NCBI GenBank assembly: GCA_964580655.1
Contig: CAZOMR010000002.1
Location: 1-37,146 of the forward strand
DNA length: 37,146 nt
Reading direction: 5' to 3'
Origin: CAZOMR01 sp964580655
GTDB taxonomy: Bacteria; RBG-13-61-14; CAZOMR01
The notes under the pieces are model-generated. The model saw only the letters and a list, made by a program, of their open reading frames with translations, was not told the origin of the DNA and searched no databases. Shown piece after piece: positions 23,378 through 30,598 of the stretch; positions within the stretch are counted from its first letter, which is position 1, and each line of letters starts with the position of its first letter. The translations under genes and the position numbers were made by a program.

Positions 23378-23395
23378 AAGGATTATGCCCTCAGA
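23378..23395 (+). repeat. right junction direct repeat (attR-like), containing the mutS2 start codon
   Basis: AAGGATTATGCCCTCAGA, 16/18 identical to 2318-2335. The mutS2 ATG is at 23385, inside the repeat, and AAAGG just before it acts as the ribosome-binding site. If it is an attachment site, the mutS2 start seen here is partly element-derived. Confidence 0.5.
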
Positions 23396-25883
23396 AAAAG
23401 TCGGCTCTGCACTTCCACTTGACCGGCAGGCCCTTCTTGAAAAATCAAAGAGCCTGCTGGGGTGGCCTGAAATTCTGGAAGCACTGGCTCAACACGCTCT
23501 TTCACCGAATGGCCGGTCTGCCTGCCGGAACCTCCCACTGGCTTTATCCAAGTCACAGACCGAGGAATCCCTGGCCCATACCGAGGAGATGCATGAACTG
23601 CTAGGCCAGGCAAAAGCTGTCCCTCTTACCGGATTTGAGGATATATCTCTACATGTTGAAAAGGCGCGCGCAAAAGGGGTCTTGAATGTTGAGTCGCTTG
23701 AGCAAATTGGACACCTGCTGGAATTAGCAGGGCGGCTCAAAGCCTTTTTCCGTGACAAGAAATTCTCCGGCCCAAATTCCCGGTTCCCCAGACTTGTATC
23801 AGAGGCTCGCCAGCTTGATCCTGTTAAGCCGTTAAAGGCCAGTCTTGATGAATGTCTGGACTATCAAGGCGGGCTAAAGGATTCAGCCAGCCCGGATCTG
23901 AAAAGACTTCGCACACGACACCGCCGCCTGCGTAATCGCATCCACAAACGACTCGAAGCCATGCTCACCCAGACAGAGGTCACGCCGTATCTCCAGGATC
24001 AATTTTATACACAGCGCAACCAGCGTTATGTCCTTCCTGTCAAGGCCGAGGACCGGGCTCGCTTCGATGGAATCGTGCACGATAGCTCCGGAAGCGGTGC
24101 CACTGTCTTTCTCGAACCCGCGGAATTGATAGAGTCCAACAATCAACTAAAAATTCTCGAACTGGAGATCGCGAATGAACAACAGCGTATCCTCAAGGGT
24201 CTGAGCGAGAAAGTCGCGGAGACGGCGGAGGCCATTCTCATAAACCAGCAAGTGCTGACCCGACTTGATGTGCTCCAGGCAAAGGCTCGCCTGGCCATGC
24301 AAATGTCCGAATGCTCCGAAGGAAACGCCTCGCGGCCTTCTCTCAATGAGGATGCTCGAATTGAACTCAAAGCCGCACGGCATCCTCTGCTCCTTTTAAG
24401 ACGGGAAAATGTTGTTCCCAATGATCTGGAACTGGGGAATGAGAAAAAAGTCCTGGTCATCTCCGGGCCGAATGCCGGGGGAAAGACAGTATGCTTGAAG
24501 ATGCTTGGCCTGCTCTCTCTGATGGTCAGGGCAGGACTTTTTATCCCGGCATCGCCTGATTCCAGCCTGCCTGTTTTCCCGGAAGTCTTTGCCGACATCG
24601 GGGATGAGCAGGACTTGGCCAGGGACATATCCACCTACTCAGGCCACCTGCTTAATATCATCGGCATACTCCGTCATGCAGGAAAGCATGAAGGGTCTGC
24701 AAAAAGCGCACTCGTTTTACTGGATGAGATTGCGGCATCCACTGACCCGGTCGAAGGCTCAGCCCTGGCTGGCGCTGTGCTCCGTGAATTGCGGGACAAG
24801 GTCGCACTCACCGTGGCTACCACACACCTCGGATCGCTCAAAGTCCTTGCTGAGAATGAACCCGGATTCGAGAACGCAGGCCTTGAATTTGATTCCGAGA
24901 CCCTTGCTCCGACTTACCGCCTCCGGATCGGGGTTCCCGGTCTCAGTCTCGGAATACAAACCGCGGCAATCCTCGGCCTGCCCGAACACCTGATATGCCA
25001 GGCCAGAACCCTGCTGGATTCGGACACGGTGCGTGTGGATGAACTGGTAAGGAGACTGGAGATCGAGCGAGGTAACCTGGAAAAAGACCGCACGGCCATT
25101 CAGGCGGAAGCCAGGGGTTTGAAGGAATTAACCGAAGAGTATCGCGAGCGCCTGGAACGGCTGAAAGAACGCGAGAAGGGATTCAAGCGGGAGTTGAAAA
25201 CCCGGGTCCGCGAAGAGATCAGCCGCGCCCAGGGAGAGGTGGCCGAGATTATTCAGAGGCTCAAAATGGACCGAACCATCCGCAAAGCTAAGACCGCAAA
25301 GAGCGAGCTTGTAGTGATGAAGGAAAAGCTTGAGGATGAGTATCCCGATGATATTCCCGAAGGGCAGATACCTGGTCCGGATCAACTGAAGAAAGGAGCG
25401 ACCGTGCAGGTATTGCCCTTTCGCAAGACCGCGGTGCTGATTGAAGATGCTCCGACCAATGCTTGCGATAAAAGCATGGTTCGTGTCAGCATGGGGGGAA
25501 TCAAACTTACTGTGGATCCCAGTGACCTCCGGCTTTTGCCTGAAGAGGAAAAGAAAAAAGACACCGGGAAAAAGAAGGTCTCGCAAGGTTATCTCACTTA
25601 TGATATTGAACCCTCACCCACTCCTCCCGCGCAGTCCAACACACTGGACCTCCGGGGAATGCGCGCTCATGAGGTCGAGCCTGAGGTAGTGCGCTACCTG
25701 GATGAAGCCTGCCTGAAAGGCACGCCCAATGTGTTCATCATCCATGGCCACGGCACTGGGGTGCTCAAGCAAATGGTTCGGGAATACCTGGCCTCATCCC
25801 CCTATGTCAGGTCATTCCGGCCAGGCCAGCCGGGAGAGGGCGGCGATGGCGTGACCATGGCCATCTTGAATCCAATGGGATAA
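23385..25883 (+). CDS. mutS2: endonuclease MutS2
   Basis: An 832-aa MutS2. It has the N-terminal core and lever helices, an ABC-type ATPase with Walker A GPNAGGKT (about 361-368) and Walker B ALVLLDEIAAST (about 443-454). After a long coiled coil (about 545-640, the clamp insertion) comes a C-terminal Smr nuclease domain with LDLRGMR (about 754) and HGHGTGVLK (about 788). Full length and motif-complete. MutS2 acts on branched DNA or stalled ribosomes; in several bacteria it suppresses recombination and limits uptake of related DNA. The element occupies its upstream region, so its promoter must now lie in element DNA. TTTTCG (23345-23350) and GATAAT (23368-23373), 17 bp apart, is only a weak candidate. 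The next gene follows 12 nt later. Confidence 0.95.
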   Translation: MPSEKVGSALPLDRQALLEKSKSLLGWPEILEALAQHALSPNGRSACRNLPLALSKSQTEESLAHTEEMHELLGQAKAVPLTGFEDISLHVEKARAKGVLNVESLEQIGHLLELAGRLKAFFRDKKFSGPNSRFPRLVSEARQLDPVKPLKASLDECLDYQGGLKDSASPDLKRLRTRHRRLRNRIHKRLEAMLTQTEVTPYLQDQFYTQRNQRYVLPVKAEDRARFDGIVHDSSGSGATVFLEPAELIESNNQLKILELEIANEQQRILKGLSEKVAETAEAILINQQVLTRLDVLQAKARLAMQMSECSEGNASRPSLNEDARIELKAARHPLLLLRRENVVPNDLELGNEKKVLVISGPNAGGKTVCLKMLGLLSLMVRAGLFIPASPDSSLPVFPEVFADIGDEQDLARDISTYSGHLLNIIGILRHAGKHEGSAKSALVLLDEIAASTDPVEGSALAGAVLRELRDKVALTVATTHLGSLKVLAENEPGFENAGLEFDSETLAPTYRLRIGVPGLSLGIQTAAILGLPEHLICQARTLLDSDTVRVDELVRRLEIERGNLEKDRTAIQAEARGLKELTEEYRERLERLKEREKGFKRELKTRVREEISRAQGEVAEIIQRLKMDRTIRKAKTAKSELVVMKEKLEDEYPDDIPEGQIPGPDQLKKGATVQVLPFRKTAVLIEDAPTNACDKSMVRVSMGGIKLTVDPSDLRLLPEEEKKKDTGKKKVSQGYLTYDIEPSPTPPAQSNTLDLRGMRAHEVEPEVVRYLDEACLKGTPNVFIIHGHGTGVLKQMVREYLASSPYVRSFRPGQPGEGGDGVTMAILNPMG

Positions 25884-25895
25884 AAGGATACCCCT

Positions 25896-27146
25896 ATGAA
25901 TCAATTACAAAGGTCTATGGCTGTGACGGTCTGCCTGATGATTTTATCCGGGCTGATGACTGCGTATGCTGATGATGCCTCGCCTGAGATCAAGATACTC
26001 GCATACAATGTCTGGGGTATCTATAATGCGAGATTCAGGGAAGAGCGCATGGCAGAGATCGTGAAAGAAATAGTCGAGCTGGACCCTGATGTAGCGATTC
26101 TTGTCGAGGCCTTTGAGAAACCTCATCGGGAGATTATCCTCCAGGGCTTAAAATCACTTGACTCTCCCCTGACCAATGTACGCTATTTTCCGAATGCTGA
26201 TTACGGCTCTGGCATCTTTGTGCTTTCAAGATACCCTGTCGTTAAAGATGATCTGGTTCCCTTCCGCGTGTATGTGCCCCCGGGCAGTGGCGAGGAGAAA
26301 ATGGGAAAGAGCATGGCGACCCTGCGTCTCCGCACACCCCATGGAGATATATTACTCGTGGGTCTGCACGCGCTTTCCAGAACCATGTTTCCCAGAATTG
26401 GAGGGAGAATCATCCAGACAGATGCGCGCAAGTGCGCCCGCCTGCTCCAGATGTATGAGATCGCAAAGACCCTTGATGAAAGGCGGAAGCAGGAAAAAGT
26501 AAACGCAGTGGTCGTGGGAGGAGACTTCAATGTCTTTCCAGGACTACTGGAATACGAACTCCTCATGGCACTCTCCGGCTTTGCCAATGTCTACGATGAG
26601 GTACATCCCGGAGAAGATGAGTCTACCTTTTCCTCGGAGAATCCCTTTACCCTTATCCCTTTGAAATGGATGGACCAGAGAATTGACCACCTGATCTACG
26701 CAGATTTTTCCGAGCGCGAAGGCCCGAGGCTTGCGGCTATGGATGCACGGGTGGTAATGAAGCAGACATTTGAAGGCCCGGATGGAAAGCAGATAAACAT
26801 GAGCGATCATTACGGGATACTCGCGCGCTTTGCCGTAGATAAGGATGCGCAGGTTTTGAAACACGCCCCGATCCGTGCCGGGACTCTAGTATCCAGGGAT
26901 GAAGATGACTGGCTGAATGCCGAGCTGAAAAAAGCCCGGCCTGATTTCAGGAAGAATCCTGACCTATGGACCCGGTTTGCTCTTTTAGTCTTAAAGACCA
27001 AGAACGACGAGATAATTTACAAATCACGCGCTGTCAAGGCCGCGGCAAAAATCATCGTCCAGATTCACGGCAAAGAAGAATTCAAGCTCAAATTCCGCGA
27101 CAGAAAAGCACTCCGGAATTTTTTAAAGGAGCAATCGGGCTTATAG
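25896..27146 (+). CDS. secreted endonuclease/exonuclease/phosphatase (EEP) family protein
   Basis: A 416-aa protein with a signal peptide (MNQLQRSMAVTVCLMILSG, cleavage near YADD). The EEP/DNase I-like fold follows: KILAYNVWGIYN, ILVEAFEKP (catalytic Glu), GDFNVFPG (about 209-216), DHLIYA and MSDHYGILARF (about 302). These residues bind metal and cleave phosphodiesters; relatives include sphingomyelinases, nucleases and inositol phosphatases. About 95 extra residues at the C terminus are basic and helical with no recognised domain. AAAAGGATA precedes the ATG, 12 nt after mutS2, suggesting one transcript. A periplasmic or secreted location is expected, which makes substrate choice differ from DNA repair. 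Confidence 0.75.
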   Translation: MNQLQRSMAVTVCLMILSGLMTAYADDASPEIKILAYNVWGIYNARFREERMAEIVKEIVELDPDVAILVEAFEKPHREIILQGLKSLDSPLTNVRYFPNADYGSGIFVLSRYPVVKDDLVPFRVYVPPGSGEEKMGKSMATLRLRTPHGDILLVGLHALSRTMFPRIGGRIIQTDARKCARLLQMYEIAKTLDERRKQEKVNAVVVGGDFNVFPGLLEYELLMALSGFANVYDEVHPGEDESTFSSENPFTLIPLKWMDQRIDHLIYADFSEREGPRLAAMDARVVMKQTFEGPDGKQINMSDHYGILARFAVDKDAQVLKHAPIRAGTLVSRDEDDWLNAELKKARPDFRKNPDLWTRFALLVLKTKNDEIIYKSRAVKAAAKIIVQIHGKEEFKLKFRDRKALRNFLKEQSGL

Positions 27147-27169
27147 CTCCAATGAATATCCCCGATCGG

Positions 27170-27198
27170 TTGACTTGAGCTTAAGGATCAACTATTAT
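27170..27198 (+). promoter_or_regulatory. sigma70-type promoter for the HicB-like gene
   Basis: TTGACT (27170-27175) and TATTAT (27193-27198) are 17 bp apart. The predicted start of transcription (about 27205) is at or next to the ATG at 27207, so the message would be leaderless. Confidence 0.55.
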
Positions 27199-27206
27199 TG
27201 AAAATA

Positions 27207-27470
27207 ATGGTCAGAGAAAAGAGTCAGGCAAATCAGGAAATCATCTTTATGGTGGATGAATCTGCAGAGGGGGGGGTTGAGGCCCAGGCGCTTGGTTTTT
27301 CCATCTATACAGAAGCAGATACTCTTGATGAATTGAGAGAAGCCATCCGCGATGCGGTCAACTGTCATTTCGAAGAAAAGCAACGGCCCGCCATTGTTCG
27401 CCTTCATTTAGGCAATTCGGGGTCAGAGCATTACATAACACATAAGCCCATATTACTATTTTCAGTTTAA
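27207..27470 (+). CDS. orphan HicB-like small protein
   Basis: An 87-aa protein with the HicB-like/DUF1902 fold: IIFMVDESAEGGVEAQAL, GFSIYTEADTLDELREAIRD and a strand-rich end (AIVRLHLGNSGSEHYI). HicB-type proteins neutralise HicA RNase toxins, but no HicA-like gene is adjacent, so this is an orphan or half-lost module. An in-frame TTG at 27198 has AAGGA at 27183 but lies within the -10 box; ATG 27207 would be a leaderless start. Its last codons run through a GGGGTCAGAG sequence that looks like a dispersed repeat, so the true end of the ancestral gene may be altered. Confidence 0.6.
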   Translation: MVREKSQANQEIIFMVDESAEGGVEAQALGFSIYTEADTLDELREAIRDAVNCHFEEKQRPAIVRLHLGNSGSEHYITHKPILLFSV

Positions 27471-27480
27471 GCATTAAAAT

Positions 27481-27516
27481 TCTCTGTGTCCTCTGTGTCT
27501 CTGTGTTTTTAAACAC
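27481..27516. terminator. candidate bidirectional terminator after a CTCTGTGTC tandem repeat
   Basis: Between two convergent genes, TCTCTGTGTC repeats about three times (27481-27508), followed by the palindrome GTGTTTTTAAACAC (27503-27516) and a T-run in each direction. The stem is short and A/T-rich, so termination is only possible. Confidence 0.35.
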
Positions 27517-27522
27517 ACACTT

Positions 27523-29076
27523 TTACAGCGGCATATTTCCATGCTTTTTGTGCGGTCTGTCCTCGCGTTTGCCGGATAAAAAGCTGAAGGCCCGGATGAG
27601 CGTGATGCGTGTTTCGGCTGGTTCGATCACATCATCAATTGCGCCTGTTTTTGCTGAGAAGTATGGATTAGCAAACTGCTCGCGGAACTCCTGGATTTTT
27701 TCATAACGCGTTGCATCGGGGTCCGGGGATTCTTTAATCTCTTTTCGGTGGAGCACATTGACCGCGGCCTCAGCGCCTACCACTGCCATCTCTGCGGCGG
27801 GCCAGGCGTAAATCAGGTCAGCGCCGATGCTCTTGGACCCTCCCATTGCGAGGATGCCTCCGCCGTAGCCCTTGCGTATTATCACGGTCACCTTGGGCAC
27901 GGTAGCCTCGCAGAATGCATAGAGCATCTTTGCGCCGTGGCGGATGATGCCCCCGTGCTCCTGTTCCACGCCTGGGAAGTATCCGGGCACATCCGTGAGA
28001 AATAGTAGCGGGATGTTGAAGGCATCGCAGAAGCGCATGTGCCGGGCGCACTTGTCCGAGGCGTCCACGGTGAGGCTTCCGCCCAGTACCGAGGCCTGGT
28101 TTGAGACCACGCCGATGGTATGCCCGGCCAGTCGGATGAACCCGACCACGGCCTCGGGAGCAAACTCGGGCTTGAGCTCAAGGAACCGGCCCGCATCGGC
28201 TATTGATAGAATCACATCCCTGATGTCGTAGGGCTTGCGGGGATCGAGTGGAACCATCCGTGAGAGCTCATCCGTGCGGCGCTCCGGGTCATCACCGAGG
28301 TCAACCATAGGAGGAGCGGTCAGGTGATTTGAAGGGAGATAGCCCAGGAGTTCCCTGACCGTATCAAGACAATCCTTTTCAGTGGGGGTTCGGAGGTCAA
28401 TCACGCCGGTCTTCTGCGCATGAGATGCTGATCCGCCCAGGTCCTCCAGAGAGATCTCTTCTCCGGTAACCTCCTTAATCACCTTGGGCCCGGTGATGAA
28501 CATGTGGGAAGTTTGATCCACCATGATGACAAAGTCCATGAGCGGGGGCGAGTAAACAGCTACCCCGGCGCAAGAGCCCATGATACAGCATATTTGGGGC
28601 ACTATACCGGAGGCCTGTGTATTTGCAAGGAATATGGCCTCGCCGCCGTATGGTCCGGACTGGCCCTCCTGGATGCGCAACCCTGCGGAATCATTCAGCC
28701 CGATAAGGGGAACCCCGCGTTTTCGGGCTAGCTCCGCGACCTTGAACATCTTGCGGCCATTCACCGGGCCGATGGACCCTCCGAGCAGAGTGGCATCCTG
28801 CGCGTAAAGGCAGACATCCCTGCCATCAATGGATCCCCAGCCGGCTATCAGGGCATCCCCGGGCCTTTTCTTCTCGGACATGTCAAAATCAGTGGACTGC
28901 GATTCTGCCATAAGGTTGAACTCAAAGAAGCTTCCCGGATCAAGAAGAAGGTCAATCCGCTCCCGCGCAAAGAGCTTTCCTTTTTTATGCCGGGCCTCGA
29001 TCCGATCCTCGCCCCCGGCAGATTTTGCCCGGTCTCGCAATTCCTGAAATCTCTTGATCTCCTCTTTCATGCCCAT
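27523..29076 (-). CDS. acyl-CoA carboxylase / methylmalonyl-CoA carboxyltransferase subunit
   Basis: A 517-aa carboxyltransferase of the PccB/MmdA family with two crotonase-like halves. Biotin- and CoA-binding signatures are present: GGSIGPVNGRKMFKVAELAR and LIGLNDSAGLRIQEGQSG in the N-terminal half, FLTDVPGYFPGVEQEHGGII and RKGYGGGILAMGGSKSIGAD in the C-terminal half. Length is normal. It transfers carboxyl from biotin to propionyl-CoA, or runs in reverse. No biotin carboxylase or carrier gene is here, so partners are elsewhere. GGAG precedes ATG 29076 by 7 nt; a second Met lies two codons in. It diverges from the next gene with its own promoter. Propionyl-CoA is the likeliest substrate, but acetyl-, methylmalonyl- and glutaconyl-CoA relatives look similar. 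Confidence 0.85.
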   Translation of the reverse strand: MGMKEEIKRFQELRDRAKSAGGEDRIEARHKKGKLFARERIDLLLDPGSFFEFNLMAESQSTDFDMSEKKRPGDALIAGWGSIDGRDVCLYAQDATLLGGSIGPVNGRKMFKVAELARKRGVPLIGLNDSAGLRIQEGQSGPYGGEAIFLANTQASGIVPQICCIMGSCAGVAVYSPPLMDFVIMVDQTSHMFITGPKVIKEVTGEEISLEDLGGSASHAQKTGVIDLRTPTEKDCLDTVRELLGYLPSNHLTAPPMVDLGDDPERRTDELSRMVPLDPRKPYDIRDVILSIADAGRFLELKPEFAPEAVVGFIRLAGHTIGVVSNQASVLGGSLTVDASDKCARHMRFCDAFNIPLLFLTDVPGYFPGVEQEHGGIIRHGAKMLYAFCEATVPKVTVIIRKGYGGGILAMGGSKSIGADLIYAWPAAEMAVVGAEAAVNVLHRKEIKESPDPDATRYEKIQEFREQFANPYFSAKTGAIDDVIEPAETRITLIRAFSFLSGKREDRPHKKHGNMPL

Positions 29077-29105
29077 CCTTGTTCTCCACAGTTTTAATTT
29101 TTCTT

Positions 29106-29135
29106 ATCATAGCTCTATGGCATGCAAGGTGTAAA
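29106..29135 (-). promoter_or_regulatory. sigma70-type promoter for the carboxyltransferase gene
   Basis: On the minus strand TTTACA (29135-29130) and TATGAT (29111-29106) are 18 bp apart, about 30 bp before the start codon. Confidence 0.5.
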
Positions 29136-29158
29136 GAGAATTTTAAAAACACCAGAAA

Positions 29159-29187
29159 TTGACCGTGTGGGCAGTGCATGCTAAATT
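29159..29187 (+). promoter_or_regulatory. candidate divergent promoter for the oxidoreductase-like gene
   Basis: TTGACC (29159-29164) and TAAATT (29182-29187) are 17 bp apart, facing away from the carboxyltransferase promoter. The -10 is only 4/6. Confidence 0.4.
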
Positions 29188-29228
29188 GTCCGAGGGATTA
29201 GCAGGAAAATATTCCGGGGGCTTCAGTT

Positions 29229-30596
29229 TTGGGTGTGGGTGGAAGAAATGAATTTGCGGTGGTGGTATGGGGCGATTCCCTCGGCGATTGGCTGAGCGCG
29301 GCTGAACTGGCTATCGCAGGGGTGCGCACCGGGCTTATTCTCTCTTGTTCTGTGAACCCGGCGGATTTTCCCGGGACTCAAGGGCCGCCCTTCCCGGAAC
29401 TCGCCTTTTCACCTTCAAGTTCGGACATCATCGCCAACCGGTTTGGATTCAACCCCCAAGGCGAAACCGAAAGCCCGTATGAGCCGGATTTCCAGGTGGT
29501 CACGCCTCAGCACCGCCTGGATTTCTTCGGTAATGAGGAAGAATTCAAATTTGGCCTGGACAGGGATGTTCCTGAGCACTCCGGCAATATCCTGGGTGCG
29601 CTTCACGAGCTTGATACCCTGGGCCAGGAATTTGAGAGCTGGCTGGAGCACAATCCCTGTTTCCCTCCTATCGCCTGGCATGAGCGGTGGCGGTGGGGAG
29701 TCCTCTCAACTAGAATGCTTCCCGGAAAATTCTCCGAGCCATTTTCCGAACTCCTCAAGAGACATCAAATTCCGCCTTATCTCCAGGTGGTGCTCCAGTC
29801 GCCTCTGAACATGTTCTCGCCCTTTTTCACTACAAATCTGCCGGCGGCCAGCGCGGCCTGTCTCTGGCGCTTCCTGCGGCGTAATTCAAGGAATGGACAT
29901 CTCCGGGAAGACCTCCGTAGCCCGCTCAGTGAGATAATCTCGGCCAATGGCGAGGTCATCCCTTCTATTCCAGCTCGTGTGGAACTATCTGGTAAACAGG
30001 TCCGGGCGCTGAGGCTTTCTGACAACAGGGAGATCGAATTTCAAGCACTGCTCGCCCGCCCGGGAGAATTCTTCTCCCTTCTCGATTCTGACCAGCGCGA
30101 GTCGCGCCAGGCCAAAAGGATCGCAGGCTACTTCCCGCGCTCGGTTTATCACACCATGTTCTTCCGCATAGAACGATCTGCTGTTCCCGAGGCCATGGCG
30201 CGCCGCGTGATCTTTGTGCTATCAATGAAGAGAAATCTCTGGGGGGACAACCTTCTGATTCTCTCCCGTTATAAGAGGGTGCCGCGCTGGGATACACTGG
30301 CGGTCACTCTGGGGTATCCCAAGGGTGACATGGAGCCTCCTTCAGGGGATTTCATCTTCGAGTCCCTGCAATCCTTGATGCCTTTTCTTCGCTCCGACCA
30401 GATGGAGCCGGATGAAACCCTTGTCCCGAGAAGCCGGAGATTTTACCTCAAAACCGGAGGCCTGACTTTAGCGCTCAACCTTGTGACACCATTGCGAAAT
30501 CTTTTTATCTCCTTTGCCGAGCTTCTGCCTCGCATCGGTGTAGGCGGTCTTTTCCTCGCTTCCCGCAGGCTCGCCGATATACTGAAGGAAGGCTGA
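29229..30596 (+). CDS. degenerate FAD/NAD-binding oxidoreductase-like protein, function unknown
   Basis: A 455-aa protein whose N terminus FAVVVWGDSLGDWLSAAELAIAGVRTGLI has the shape of a Rossmann dinucleotide-binding unit (strand-turn-helix-strand, as in phytoene-desaturase-like flavoproteins). The GxGxxG loop is replaced by GDSLGD, so cofactor binding is doubtful. The rest has beta-alpha segments and a C-terminal helix (NLFISFAELLPRIGVGGLFL) that may touch the membrane. The start is uncertain: TTG 29229 and GTG 29235 are both in frame, with a weak GGGGG site upstream. The stop is 2 nt before cobQ, indicating a shared operon. I do not recognise a family with confidence. Confidence 0.5.
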   Translation: MGVGGRNEFAVVVWGDSLGDWLSAAELAIAGVRTGLILSCSVNPADFPGTQGPPFPELAFSPSSSDIIANRFGFNPQGETESPYEPDFQVVTPQHRLDFFGNEEEFKFGLDRDVPEHSGNILGALHELDTLGQEFESWLEHNPCFPPIAWHERWRWGVLSTRMLPGKFSEPFSELLKRHQIPPYLQVVLQSPLNMFSPFFTTNLPAASAACLWRFLRRNSRNGHLREDLRSPLSEIISANGEVIPSIPARVELSGKQVRALRLSDNREIEFQALLARPGEFFSLLDSDQRESRQAKRIAGYFPRSVYHTMFFRIERSAVPEAMARRVIFVLSMKRNLWGDNLLILSRYKRVPRWDTLAVTLGYPKGDMEPPSGDFIFESLQSLMPFLRSDQMEPDETLVPRSRRFYLKTGGLTLALNLVTPLRNLFISFAELLPRIGVGGLFLASRRLADILKEG

Positions 30597-30598
30597 GA

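Larger units (their letters stand above)
2318..23395. mobile_element. integrase-less phage-like / gene-transfer-agent-like element
   Basis: A continuous block of packaging, head, tail and lysis genes in standard siphovirus order occupies about 21 kb. It is bounded by an imperfect 18-bp direct repeat (2318-2335 and 23378-23395). Without it, the acyl-CoA synthetase gene and mutS2 would be divergent neighbours about 65 bp apart. No integrase, transposase, excisionase, repressor, replication protein or DNA polymerase was recognised. The cluster is therefore either a domesticated particle-producing locus (GTA-like), a satellite-like element or a decayed prophage. All structural reading frames look intact, which argues against random decay. 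The boundaries are inferred. Confidence 0.7.

Noticed and set aside
2318..23395. An integrase hidden among the unassigned genes.
   Set aside because: None of the unassigned proteins shows tyrosine recombinase (R..H..R..Y) or serine recombinase motifs, and all are too short or of another fold.
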